Below, one piece after another: positions 39,164-47,296 of a stretch of DNA of 64,000 bases. Made by a program: the position numbers and the translations under genes. The stretch lies in NCBI RefSeq assembly GCF_900116365.1, contig NZ_FPAG01000007.1, positions 1 to 64,000 on the forward strand, in the 5' to 3' direction. This stretch comes from Zhouia amylolytica. GTDB taxonomy: Bacteria > Bacteroidota > Bacteroidia > Flavobacteriales > Flavobacteriaceae. Position 1 is the first letter of the stretch; every line of letters starts with the position of its first letter. A model generated the notes under the pieces. That model ran no database searches. It saw nothing but the letters and a program-made list of their open reading frames with translations, and was not told the DNA's origin.

Positions 39164-40936
39164 ATGAAATATTCTAATATTCCAGCTGCTCAACTTATCG
39201 TGCAGCTTTGTAAGCAAAAGAACATTCAACATATAGTAATATCTCCAGGTAGTAGGAATGCTCCATTAACAATTGGTTTTTCGGAAGATCCTTTTTTTAA
39301 CACCTATAGTATTGTCGATGAGCGGTGTGCTGCCTTTTTTGCGATGGGTATTGCTCAACAAATAGGAAGACCGACTGCTGTTATTTGTACTTCAGGGTCT
39401 GCTTTGTTAAACTATTATCCTGCCGTGGCAGAAGCTTTTTATAGTGATATTCCATTAATGGTAATATCGGCAGACCGTCCGGTATATTCTATAGATATAG
39501 GAGATGGACAGACGATTCGCCAGAAAAATGTTTTTGAAAACCACATTTTGTATAATGCTAATTTAAAGCAAGATATTCGTAAAGAGGGGACTGTGGTTTT
39601 TGGGGATGGAAAACTTCAACCCGAAATTATGAATGCGTTAAGTTCCGGGAATCTTCAGAATGGAATTCAACATTACAATAGTTTTGAAGTAAATAAGGCT
39701 ATTAATATTGCTATTGGTAAAAAGGGGCCGGTTCACATAAATGTGCCATTTGAAGAGCCTTTATATCAGATGATAGAGCGTCCAACGGTTGCCATAAATC
39801 CAGATCATTTAAAAGATGAAAATTTCGATAGCGATAATGAGGAGCTTTCGGCTTATGTTGATGTTTGGAATGCCTCTGAAAGAAAAATGATATTAGTTGG
39901 GGTGAACCCACCAAACGCTATAGAACAAAGGTTATTAAATATCCTTGGAAAAGATGATTCCGTTATAGTCTTTACTGAAACAACGTCAAATCTAAGTCAT
40001 GAAAAATTTTTTCCGGGAATAGATAAGATCATAGCCCCTATAGAAAAAGATGTGAATAGCGAACAATTATTTGCTGAATTAAAACCTGATGTTCTGTTAA
40101 CCTTTGGTGGAATGGTGGTATCCAAGAAAATTAAAGCATTTTTACGTAAATATCAGCCAAATCACCATTGGCATGTTGATACCAAAAAGGCCTATGATAC
40201 CTTCAAGTGTTTGGGTAAACATTTTCAAACCACTCCTAATGAATTTTTGGAATCATTTTTACCTCAAACCAAATCGGTTAAAAGCGAATATCATCCTCAT
40301 TGGTTCAAGGTACAAAACTATAGAAGAAAAAAGCATAAAGAATATTTAAGTGAAATTCCGTTTACGGATTTCAAAGCTTTTGATCAATTGCTAACTGCAA
40401 TCCCCGACAATTATCAATTGCAATTAAGTAATAGTTCTACCATTCGTTATGCACAGTTATTTGAAATAAATGAAAGGACTACTGTGTTTTGTAACAGAGG
40501 TACCAGTGGAATTGACGGAAGTACTTCAACGGCTATTGGTGCTGCGACAGTTGCAGATGAACCCACCCTTTTAATTTCTGGTGATCTGAGTTTCTTTTAT
40601 GATAGTAATGCATTATGGAATAATTATATCAAAAACACTTTTCGTATTATTGTAATTAATAATTCTGGAGGAGGTATTTTTAGAATTCTTCCAGGGCATA
40701 AGAATACGGATAATTTTGATACTTATTTTGAAACCAAGCATAATTTGCAGGCAGATCATCTATGTGAAATGTATGGTTTTGAGTATTTAAAAGCTGAAAA
40801 TGCATCGGAAGTTGAAGAAGGCTTGAGTACCTTTTTCAATTCAAGCGATAAACCTAAATTGTTAGAAATATTTACACCAAGGCAGCTCAATGATGAAGTT
40901 TTGTTGAAGTATTTCGAGTTTTTAAACCAAAAGTAG
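39164..40936 (+). CDS. menD: SEPHCHC synthase (2-succinyl-5-enolpyruvyl-6-hydroxy-3-cyclohexene-1-carboxylate synthase)
   Basis: The 590-residue thiamine-diphosphate enzyme has an N-terminal Pyr domain (VISPGSRNAPLTIGF, VDERCAAFFAMGIAQ, CTSGSALLNYYPAVAEAFYSDIPL) and a C-terminal PP domain whose cofactor site is GDLSFFYDSNALWNNYIKN. The GTSGIDGSTSTAIGAA block is typical of MenD. It adds succinic semialdehyde from 2-ketoglutarate to isochorismate. It is 73 bases after menF and 31 bases before the CvfB-like gene. Confidence 0.96.
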   Translation: MKYSNIPAAQLIVQLCKQKNIQHIVISPGSRNAPLTIGFSEDPFFNTYSIVDERCAAFFAMGIAQQIGRPTAVICTSGSALLNYYPAVAEAFYSDIPLMVISADRPVYSIDIGDGQTIRQKNVFENHILYNANLKQDIRKEGTVVFGDGKLQPEIMNALSSGNLQNGIQHYNSFEVNKAINIAIGKKGPVHINVPFEEPLYQMIERPTVAINPDHLKDENFDSDNEELSAYVDVWNASERKMILVGVNPPNAIEQRLLNILGKDDSVIVFTETTSNLSHEKFFPGIDKIIAPIEKDVNSEQLFAELKPDVLLTFGGMVVSKKIKAFLRKYQPNHHWHVDTKKAYDTFKCLGKHFQTTPNEFLESFLPQTKSVKSEYHPHWFKVQNYRRKKHKEYLSEIPFTDFKAFDQLLTAIPDNYQLQLSNSSTIRYAQLFEINERTTVFCNRGTSGIDGSTSTAIGAATVADEPTLLISGDLSFFYDSNALWNNYIKNTFRIIVINNSGGGIFRILPGHKNTDNFDTYFETKHNLQADHLCEMYGFEYLKAENASEVEEGLSTFFNSSDKPKLLEIFTPRQLNDEVLLKYFEFLNQK

Positions 40937-40967
40937 GTTTTGACCTGCTTGTATAAGACAATATATT

Positions 40968-41801
40968 ATGATTAAAATTGGAGAATATAATACGCTCGAA
41001 ATATTACGACTTACTTCTGTAGGGTTATTTTTGGGAGATGAAGAGGAGAATGATATCCTATTGCCTAATAAATATGTTCCGGAAAATTATGAGATCGGTG
41101 ATAAGCTGAAGGTTTTCTGTTACCTGGACCATGATGAACGTCCGGTAGCGACCACCTTAAAACCTAAAATAATCTTGAATAATTTTGCTTTACTTCAAGC
41201 CGTGGAGGTGAATGAAATAGGTGCATTTATGGATTGGGGTCTTGAAAAACATTTGTTTGTGCCTTACCGTGAGCAAGCCCGTAAAATGGAGAAAGGGAAA
41301 TGGTATTTGGTGTATTTATACATGGATGAGGAGACAGATAGACTGGTTGCTTCGAGTAAGACGAATAATTTTATTTCGAATGAAGAATTATCCGTTGAAA
41401 AGTTTGAAGAAGTAGATTTGATAGTTTCAAGACATACAGAAATGGGTGTGGAGGTTATCGTCAATCAAAGGCACAAAGGTCTGGTTTATGAAAATGAAAT
41501 CTATAGTGATTTGCATTTGGGAGACCGTTTGAAGGGGGTTGTGAAAAAAATAAGAGATGATCACAAAATTGATATTTCTTTACAACAGATTGGTTATAAG
41601 AATATAGAACCTACTGCGCAAAAAATACTAAAGGAACTAGAGGATAATAACGGTTTTCTTGGTTTACATGATAAAAGCGATGCTGATTTAATAAAAGAGA
41701 TGTTGGGAATGAGTAAAAAGAGTTTTAAGAAGGCCATTGGATCCTTATACAAGCAAAAACTCATTCAGATTAAAGAAGACGGTATTTATTTAAACAAATA
41801 A
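40968..41801 (+). CDS. CvfB-like S1-domain RNA-binding protein
   Basis: The 277-residue protein matches the CvfB (YitL) family. An N-terminal S1-like part (LEILRLTSVGLFLGD) is followed by two more S1-type barrels (GAFMDWGLEKHLFVPYREQA and VIVNQRHKGLVYENEIYSDLHLGD), then a C-terminal winged helix (SKKSFKKAIGSLYKQKLIQI). It is expected to bind RNA in the cytoplasm. Its link to menaquinone synthesis is positional only. Confidence 0.85.
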   Translation: MIKIGEYNTLEILRLTSVGLFLGDEEENDILLPNKYVPENYEIGDKLKVFCYLDHDERPVATTLKPKIILNNFALLQAVEVNEIGAFMDWGLEKHLFVPYREQARKMEKGKWYLVYLYMDEETDRLVASSKTNNFISNEELSVEKFEEVDLIVSRHTEMGVEVIVNQRHKGLVYENEIYSDLHLGDRLKGVVKKIRDDHKIDISLQQIGYKNIEPTAQKILKELEDNNGFLGLHDKSDADLIKEMLGMSKKSFKKAIGSLYKQKLIQIKEDGIYLNK

Positions 41802-41830
41802 AGGAAAGGATTTAATAAAAATAATAGCAT

Positions 41831-42670
41831 ATGAGTTCACCAAATTGGAGAATAATAGAGGGTTATGAAGATATAACTTATAAGAAATGTGATGGTGTAG
41901 CCCGGATAGCATTTAACAGGCCTAATGTAAGAAATGCATTTAGACCAAAAACAACGGCTGAGTTGTATAAGGCATTTTACGATGCCAATGAAGATACCAG
42001 TATCGGTGTTGTTTTATTATCTGCTGAAGGACCATCAACCAAGGATGGTGTTTGGTCATTTTGTAGTGGAGGGGATCAAAAAGCCAGGGGTAAACAAGGT
42101 TATGTAGGCGATGATGGATATCATCGTTTAAACATACTTGAAGTTCAGCGTTTGATTCGTTTTATGCCAAAAGCGGTTATTGCTGTAGTTCCCGGATGGG
42201 CTGTAGGAGGTGGACATAGCTTGCACGTAGTTTGCGATTTGACTCTTGCCAGTAAGGAGCATGCTATTTTTAAACAGACTGATGCGGATGTAACTAGTTT
42301 TGATGGTGGTTATGGATCGGCATATTTGGCAAAGATGGTAGGGCAGAAAAAAGCAAGAGAGATTTTCTTTTTAGGAAGAAACTATTCAGCTCAAGAGGCC
42401 TACGAAATGGGAATGGTAAATGCTGTTATACCTCATGATGAGTTGGAGTCAACAGCTTATGAATGGGCACAGGAAATTTTAGCAAAATCTCCAATTTCTA
42501 TCAAAATGTTGAAGTTTGCCATGAACCTTACTGATGACGGTATGGTAGGGCAGCAAGTGTTTGCAGGAGAAGCTACGCGTTTAGCATATATGACAGATGA
42601 AGCAAAAGAAGGGCGTAATGCATTCTTAGAAAAGCGTAAACCAAACTTTGATAAAAAGTGGATTCCTTAA
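41831..42670 (+). CDS. menB: 1,4-dihydroxy-2-naphthoyl-CoA synthase
   Basis: The 279-residue crotonase-fold enzyme has the MenB pattern: RNAFRPKTTAEL, FCSGGDQKARGKQGYVGDDG, VVPGWAVGGGHSLHVVCDLTLAS (oxyanion hole), and TDADVTSFDGGYGSAYLAKMVG with the active-site Asp. The C-terminal EGRNAFLEKRKPNFDKK motif closes it. It cyclises o-succinylbenzoyl-CoA. It is 29 bases after the CvfB-like gene and 42 bases before menA. Confidence 0.97.
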   Translation: MSSPNWRIIEGYEDITYKKCDGVARIAFNRPNVRNAFRPKTTAELYKAFYDANEDTSIGVVLLSAEGPSTKDGVWSFCSGGDQKARGKQGYVGDDGYHRLNILEVQRLIRFMPKAVIAVVPGWAVGGGHSLHVVCDLTLASKEHAIFKQTDADVTSFDGGYGSAYLAKMVGQKKAREIFFLGRNYSAQEAYEMGMVNAVIPHDELESTAYEWAQEILAKSPISIKMLKFAMNLTDDGMVGQQVFAGEATRLAYMTDEAKEGRNAFLEKRKPNFDKKWIP

Positions 42671-42712
42671 TAAAAGGAACTTACGGAGATTATAATAATT
42701 AATAAACTTTTT

Positions 42713-43615
42713 ATGTCGGGTAAAACAAAGGCTTTTATAGCTGCTGCACGTTTGCGAACACTTCCTTTGTCTTTGTCAGGAATCATCGTTGGAACCGGAT
42801 TAGCTGCGGCTGATGGATATTTTAGTTGGCAAATTTTTGTTTTGGCTTTACTGACCACGGTTGGATTTCAGGTGCTGTCAAATTTTGCAAATGATTATGG
42901 AGATGGTGTAAAGGGAACTGATGCAAACCGAGTAGGAGAAAAGCGGTTGGTAGCTAGTGGATTAATTACTCCAAAGCAGATGAAGAGCGCTGTCATTCTC
43001 ACTACTGTTATTACTTTAGTGATTGCACTAATGTTAATTTATGCGGCATTTGGAAGTGAACATTTCTTCTTGTCTTTTATTTTCTTTATTCTGGGAATTG
43101 CTTGTATTGTAGCTGCAATTAAATATACTGTTGGTAAATCTGCTTATGGATATTCAGGTTTTGGAGATATTTTTGTTTTTATTTTTTTTGGTTTGGTTAG
43201 TGTGGCAGGCTCTTATTTTCTTTATGCTAAAGCCCTGGATTTGACGATTTTTTTACCTGCACTGACCATCGGTCTTTTGAGTGTTGGAGTTCTAAATCTC
43301 AATAATATGAGAGATCGTGAGACTGATATCCAAACGGGTAAAAACACGATGGTGGTAAAAATAGGGGCAGAATTTGCAAAGTATTATCATTACTACCTTT
43401 TAATATCAGCCATGTTCTTTAGTTTAATTTTTGTTGTTCTAACTTATAAAGGCCCTTTGAATTTACTTTTTATAATAGCTTTTTTCCCACTTGTGAAGCA
43501 TTTGGTTACGGTTTATAAAAATGATGAACCGCAAGAGTTAGATCCTGAGCTAAAAAAATTGGCACTCGGTACTTTTTTATTTTCTGTGTTATTTACGTTA
43601 GGACAAATTTTGTAA
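42713..43615 (+). CDS. menA: 1,4-dihydroxy-2-naphthoate polyprenyltransferase
   Basis: The 300-residue membrane protein is a UbiA-type prenyltransferase with about eight segments. The first acidic motif, NDYGDGVKGTD, and the second, NMRDRETDIQTGKN, bind the magnesium and polyprenyl diphosphate. It attaches the isoprenoid chain to DHNA, yielding demethylmenaquinone in the inner membrane. Upstream menB and downstream menC support MenA over other UbiA relatives. Confidence 0.96.
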   Translation: MSGKTKAFIAAARLRTLPLSLSGIIVGTGLAAADGYFSWQIFVLALLTTVGFQVLSNFANDYGDGVKGTDANRVGEKRLVASGLITPKQMKSAVILTTVITLVIALMLIYAAFGSEHFFLSFIFFILGIACIVAAIKYTVGKSAYGYSGFGDIFVFIFFGLVSVAGSYFLYAKALDLTIFLPALTIGLLSVGVLNLNNMRDRETDIQTGKNTMVVKIGAEFAKYYHYYLLISAMFFSLIFVVLTYKGPLNLLFIIAFFPLVKHLVTVYKNDEPQELDPELKKLALGTFLFSVLFTLGQIL

Positions 43616-43658
43616 ATTCAAGAAAAATAAAACCTTAATTTAAAAACAATCTTTGTAG

Positions 43659-44336
43659 ATGAAAATTACATTTTACGGTCATGCTTGTTTGGGGATTACA
43701 ATTGGAGATATTAATGTCCTGGTGGATCCGTTTATAACTGGAAATGAAAAAGCCTCACATATTGATATAGACAAAATATCAGCGGATTATATTTTATTAA
43801 CACATGCACATCAAGATCACATACTTGATGTAGAAGCTATCGCCAAAAGGACTAATGCGGTGATCGTTTCAAATTTTGAAATAGCTGCGTATTATGGTAA
43901 AAAAGGTTTTGATCATCACCCTATGAACCATGGTGGTACATGGGATTTTGAGTTTGGAAAGGTAAAATATGTTCCGGCTATTCATACTTCTTCTTTTCCA
44001 GACGGTAGTTATGGTGGTCAACCCGGAGGGTTTGTGATTGAAGGAGAACATAAAAATATATATATCGCAGGTGATACTTCATTAACTATGGATATGAAGT
44101 TAATACCAATGTTCACTAAATTAGACTTAGCTATTTTGCCTATAGGAGATAACTTTACAATGGGTGTTGATGAGGCGATCAAGGCTTCCGATTTCGTTGA
44201 ATGTGATAAGATAATGGGATATCATTATGACACATTTGGATATATTGAAATAGATCATGAAGAAGCGAAGCGTAAATTCTTTGATAGTGATAAAGATTTG
44301 ATGTTGCTTGAGATTGGCGAAAGCATCGAACTTTAA
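43659..44336 (+). CDS. Metal-dependent hydrolase, UPF0173 metallo-beta-lactamase fold
   Basis: The 225-residue cytoplasmic protein starts MKITFYGHACLGITIGDINVLVDPF. It has LTHAHQDHILD (HxHxDH zinc motif), a His at AIHTSSF, the Asp of IAGDTSLTMD and a late His in GYHYDTF. This pattern is UPF0173, close to UlaG-like proteins. The substrate is unknown. It is embedded between menA and menC, possibly as a conserved neighbour. Confidence 0.88.
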   Translation: MKITFYGHACLGITIGDINVLVDPFITGNEKASHIDIDKISADYILLTHAHQDHILDVEAIAKRTNAVIVSNFEIAAYYGKKGFDHHPMNHGGTWDFEFGKVKYVPAIHTSSFPDGSYGGQPGGFVIEGEHKNIYIAGDTSLTMDMKLIPMFTKLDLAILPIGDNFTMGVDEAIKASDFVECDKIMGYHYDTFGYIEIDHEEAKRKFFDSDKDLMLLEIGESIEL

Positions 44337-44355
44337 ATAATTGAAGAAATTATCC

Positions 44356-45390
44356 ATGAAAGCAACCTACCACAAGTATATTCTTGATTTTAAAAAACCA
44401 AGCGGGACCTCAAGAGGTGTTCTTACCCAGAAAGAAACCTGGTTTATTATTTTAGAAGAAGATGGTAAAAGAGGAATTGGCGAGTGTGGTATACTCAGAT
44501 CTTTGAGTATCGACGATAAACCCAATTATGAGGACCGACTCAAGTGGGTTTGTGATCATATTCATCTTGGTAAAAAGACATTAATTCACAAGCTAAAACA
44601 CTATCCATCAATTCAATTTGGCTTAGAGCAGGCTTTTTTATCTCTTGAAAGTCAAAATGAATTTTTGTTATATCCTTCAGACTTTACAAGTGGTAAGGAT
44701 TCTATCGAAATAAACGGATTAATTTGGATGGGGGAGGCTTCTTTTATGAAGCGACAGATAAAAGAAAAGCTCCATCAGGGTTTTCGATGCATAAAGATGA
44801 AGATAGGAGCCATTGATTTTGAAACAGAAATTAATCTTTTAAGAGCCATTCGTAAAGAGTTTTCATCTAATGAAATAGAGTTAAGAGTTGATGCTAATGG
44901 CGCTTTTTTACCTGATGAGGCTCTCGAAAAATTAAAGTGCCTTTCAGAATTTGAACTTCACTCTATAGAACAGCCCATAAAGCAAGGTCAATTTCAGGAC
45001 ATGGCTAGACTTTGCGAATTATCGCCATTACCAATAGCCCTTGATGAAGAATTAATAGGAGTCTTTGATGTAACAGAGAAGGAGGAGTTATTACAAGTTA
45101 TAAAACCGCATTATATTATTTTGAAGCCAAGTTTGGTGGGAGGATATGGGGGTAGTACTGACTGGATTGATCTGGCGGATAAAATGGATATAGGTTGGTG
45201 GATAACGAGTGCGTTAGAAAGTAATATCGGTCTTAATGCCATTGCTCAATGGACCTATACTTTGAATAGTAAAATGCCTCAGGGACTTGGAACAGGTGGA
45301 TTGTACACCAATAACATCGATGCCCCGTTGGAGGTTAAGAATGGTGCTTTGCATTATAACAGGAAGGTAGATTGGAATTTTAATTTATAA
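44356..45390 (+). CDS. menC: o-Succinylbenzoate synthase
   Basis: The enolase-superfamily enzyme shows the expected catalytic set: IKMKIGAIDFE (general acid/base Lys), LRVDANGAF (Asp), SIEQP (Glu), ALDEEL (Asp) and YIILKPSLVGG (Lys). I choose the ATG at 44356 (MKATYHKYIL, 344 residues). A TTG at 44341 in the same frame would add five residues and sits only five bases after the previous stop. It dehydrates SHCHC to o-succinylbenzoate. No o-succinylbenzoate-CoA ligase (menE) gene follows. Confidence 0.94.
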   Translation: MKATYHKYILDFKKPSGTSRGVLTQKETWFIILEEDGKRGIGECGILRSLSIDDKPNYEDRLKWVCDHIHLGKKTLIHKLKHYPSIQFGLEQAFLSLESQNEFLLYPSDFTSGKDSIEINGLIWMGEASFMKRQIKEKLHQGFRCIKMKIGAIDFETEINLLRAIRKEFSSNEIELRVDANGAFLPDEALEKLKCLSEFELHSIEQPIKQGQFQDMARLCELSPLPIALDEELIGVFDVTEKEELLQVIKPHYIILKPSLVGGYGGSTDWIDLADKMDIGWWITSALESNIGLNAIAQWTYTLNSKMPQGLGTGGLYTNNIDAPLEVKNGALHYNRKVDWNFNL

Positions 45391-45397
45391 TAAGAAC

Positions 45398-46300
45398 ATG
45401 TATATAGAACAAGGTTATAAAGGGAACATAGGTTTATGGAAATATTGGGTACTTCCAGTATGCTTTATCGGGTTTATTATTTTTAACTACATCAGTACAG
45501 TTAATTCGCCGGTGAGTGTAGAGGCTATGCTTCAGAGTATGATCGACAAACTCGGATCAAACATTGTTCTTATTATATTGTTGGCGCCATTGGCGGTTGG
45601 ACTATTTGTTGTTTGGGGTTGGGTAAAGCTGGTACACGAACAATCGATCACTTCGCTTACCACTTCAAGAAGGAAGGTTGATTGGAAACGAATTTTCTTC
45701 GCTTTTATTCTTTGGGGAAGTATATCTTCCGGAATGATAGGTGTTGATTATTTTTTAAATCCCGAAAATTATCAGTTAAATTTTAATTTAGTTCCGTTTT
45801 TAATATTGAGTCTTATCAGTATTGTTTTAATTCCCCTTCAAACGAGTTTTGAAGAATATATGTTTAGAGGTTACATGATGCAGGGTATAGGACTTATGGT
45901 TAAAAATCGATGGGTTCCCTTATTTGTAACTTCTATTTTGTTTGGTTTAATGCATTTGGGGAATCCGGAGGTGGAAAAGCTCGGCTTTGGTATCATGGTA
46001 TATTATATAGGTACCGGCTTCTTTTTGGGAATAATTACTTTAATGGATGAAGGATTAGAGCTTGCCTTAGGGTTTCATGCTGCTAATAATTTATTTACAG
46101 CCTTGTTGGTTACTGCTGATTGGACTGCTTTTCAAACAAATTCGGTTTTAAAGGATGTTTCTGAACCTGTATTGGGTTTTGATGTATTATTTCCGGTTTT
46201 TATAATCTTCCCGATATTGATCTTTATTTTTTCTAAAAAGTATCATTGGAGTGATTGGAGGGCTAAGCTTTTTGGGGAAATAACAGCTGTTGAACCCTAA
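45398..46300 (+). CDS. CPBP-family intramembrane metalloprotease
   Basis: The 300-residue membrane protein carries the three CPBP (Abi) motifs: FEEYMFRGYMMQ (EExxxR), FGLMHLGNPE (FxxxH) and GFHAANNLF (HxxxN). These build the metal site in the membrane. About seven to eight hydrophobic segments surround them. Family members cleave substrates in the membrane or act in peptide modification; none is known here. It starts 7 bases after menC. Confidence 0.9.
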   Translation: MYIEQGYKGNIGLWKYWVLPVCFIGFIIFNYISTVNSPVSVEAMLQSMIDKLGSNIVLIILLAPLAVGLFVVWGWVKLVHEQSITSLTTSRRKVDWKRIFFAFILWGSISSGMIGVDYFLNPENYQLNFNLVPFLILSLISIVLIPLQTSFEEYMFRGYMMQGIGLMVKNRWVPLFVTSILFGLMHLGNPEVEKLGFGIMVYYIGTGFFLGIITLMDEGLELALGFHAANNLFTALLVTADWTAFQTNSVLKDVSEPVLGFDVLFPVFIIFPILIFIFSKKYHWSDWRAKLFGEITAVEP

Positions 46301-46310
46301 ATAATGATGA

Positions 46311-46559
46311 ATGAATATTTATGAAATTATTGGCTGGATAGGCTCATTTTTTTATCTCGTTGCCTATGTGCTTCTGAGCTTTAACAAAATAAGGCCGGAC
46401 AGATTGCCATACCAGGTTATGAATGTATTGGGAGGTTTATGTTTGGTAATATGTGCCTATGATACCAAAGATCGTCCTAATTTCTTTACCAATCTTGTAT
46501 GGATGATTATAGGTTTTATGGCAATACTAATGATTTTAAAAAAAAAGAAAAGATCTTGA
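46311..46559 (+). CDS. Small membrane protein, CBU_0592-like family
   Basis: The 82-residue protein has three hydrophobic segments (IIGWIGSFFYLVAYVLLSF, VMNVLGGLCLVICAY, FFTNLVWMIIGFMAILMIL) and ends in KKKKRS. The pattern is that of the small CBU_0592-like membrane family. The function is unknown. It is the last gene of the men cluster and faces the TetR gene, with one base between the stops. Confidence 0.75.
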   Translation: MNIYEIIGWIGSFFYLVAYVLLSFNKIRPDRLPYQVMNVLGGLCLVICAYDTKDRPNFFTNLVWMIIGFMAILMILKKKKRS

Positions 46560-46560
46560 T

Positions 46561-47163
46561 TTAGACCTTTTCATTAATTTTAAGCATTTCCAGCGCTGCT
46601 TTTTTATATCGCTTTATCTTTTCTTCATATACTGGGGTTGAAGCATCATATAAAGAAAGATAGTAGTAGGAGCCTTCTACTAAAATAAAAATAAGTTCTG
46701 CTGTTTCTTTGGCATTTTCAACTTCTACAACGTTATCCGTTTGAGCTTCTTTAATGACTTCAGTTAGATAGTTTCTTAATGATTGATGCATGTTTTTATA
46801 AGCTTCCTGTATTGCTTTATTTCTAAAAACCAGAGCAAAGCTGCTATAAAACACACCATCATCTATAAGGGAGTTCCATTCCCTTGAAAACAGGTTGTTA
46901 ATAGTACTTATCAGTTTTGTACGGCTATCTCCTGAATGGTTAGGATTATATAAGGACTTATAGTTATCCAGAATATAATTGATTAGTCCAAATATTAACT
47001 CATCCTTAGAGTTAAAATAATGGAGAATAAGGCTATTATTTACATCAAGTTCTTTAGCCACTTTAGCTACTGATGTATTTTCCAGGCCTTCTTTTTTGGC
47101 AACATTATAAAAGGCTTCTATAATCTCTTTTTGTCTTTCTTTTTTTAAACTTTTTCTACCCAT
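46561..47163 (-). CDS. TetR/AcrR-family transcriptional regulator
   Basis: The 200-residue repressor has an N-terminal helix-turn-helix (about 10-55, AFYNVAKKEGLENTSVAKVA, ELDVNNSLILHYFNSKDELI) and an all-helical ligand domain of the BetI-like TetR_C_6 look (about 80-195). It is divergent from the second susC gene. The 133-base gap holds a perfect 8-4-8 palindrome (47216-47235) that is very likely its operator. It probably represses the phosphoesterase locus until a small ligand binds. TetR control of a SusCD system is uncommon. The ligand is unknown. Confidence 0.9.
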   Translation of the reverse strand: MGRKSLKKERQKEIIEAFYNVAKKEGLENTSVAKVAKELDVNNSLILHYFNSKDELIFGLINYILDNYKSLYNPNHSGDSRTKLISTINNLFSREWNSLIDDGVFYSSFALVFRNKAIQEAYKNMHQSLRNYLTEVIKEAQTDNVVEVENAKETAELIFILVEGSYYYLSLYDASTPVYEEKIKRYKKAALEMLKINEKV

Positions 47164-47215
47164 TATGCAAACATAGTTAATATTTAGTTAACAAAAATAA
47201 TACAAAGATTTTAAA

Positions 47216-47235
47216 TTGATTGACCATTCAATCAA
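47216..47235 (+). promoter_or_regulatory. Palindromic operator, probable TetR site
   Basis: TTGATTGA-CCAT-TCAATCAA is a perfect inverted repeat in the TetR-susC gap. About 11 bases downstream lies TACTTTAG (47246-47253), one mismatch from the TAnnTTTG -7 element, so the palindrome covers the expected -33 region of the susC promoter. It resembles the BetI box as I remember it (TTGATTG-N4-TTCAAT). Confidence 0.7.
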
Positions 47236-47296
47236 AATATTTTAATACTTTAGCATTCCATTAACGATAACCTAATTAATAATTAAAAGTAATTAA

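Noticed and set aside
46549-46572. AAAAGATCT and AGACCTTTT as a convergent terminator between the small membrane gene and tetR
   Set aside because: The arms have a mismatch and overlap both stop codons; too weak to list as a terminator.
47161-47296. Second full -7 element for susC of locus 2
   Set aside because: Only TACTTTAG with one mismatch was found; no exact TAnnTTTG is present, so the promoter was not listed as its own feature.
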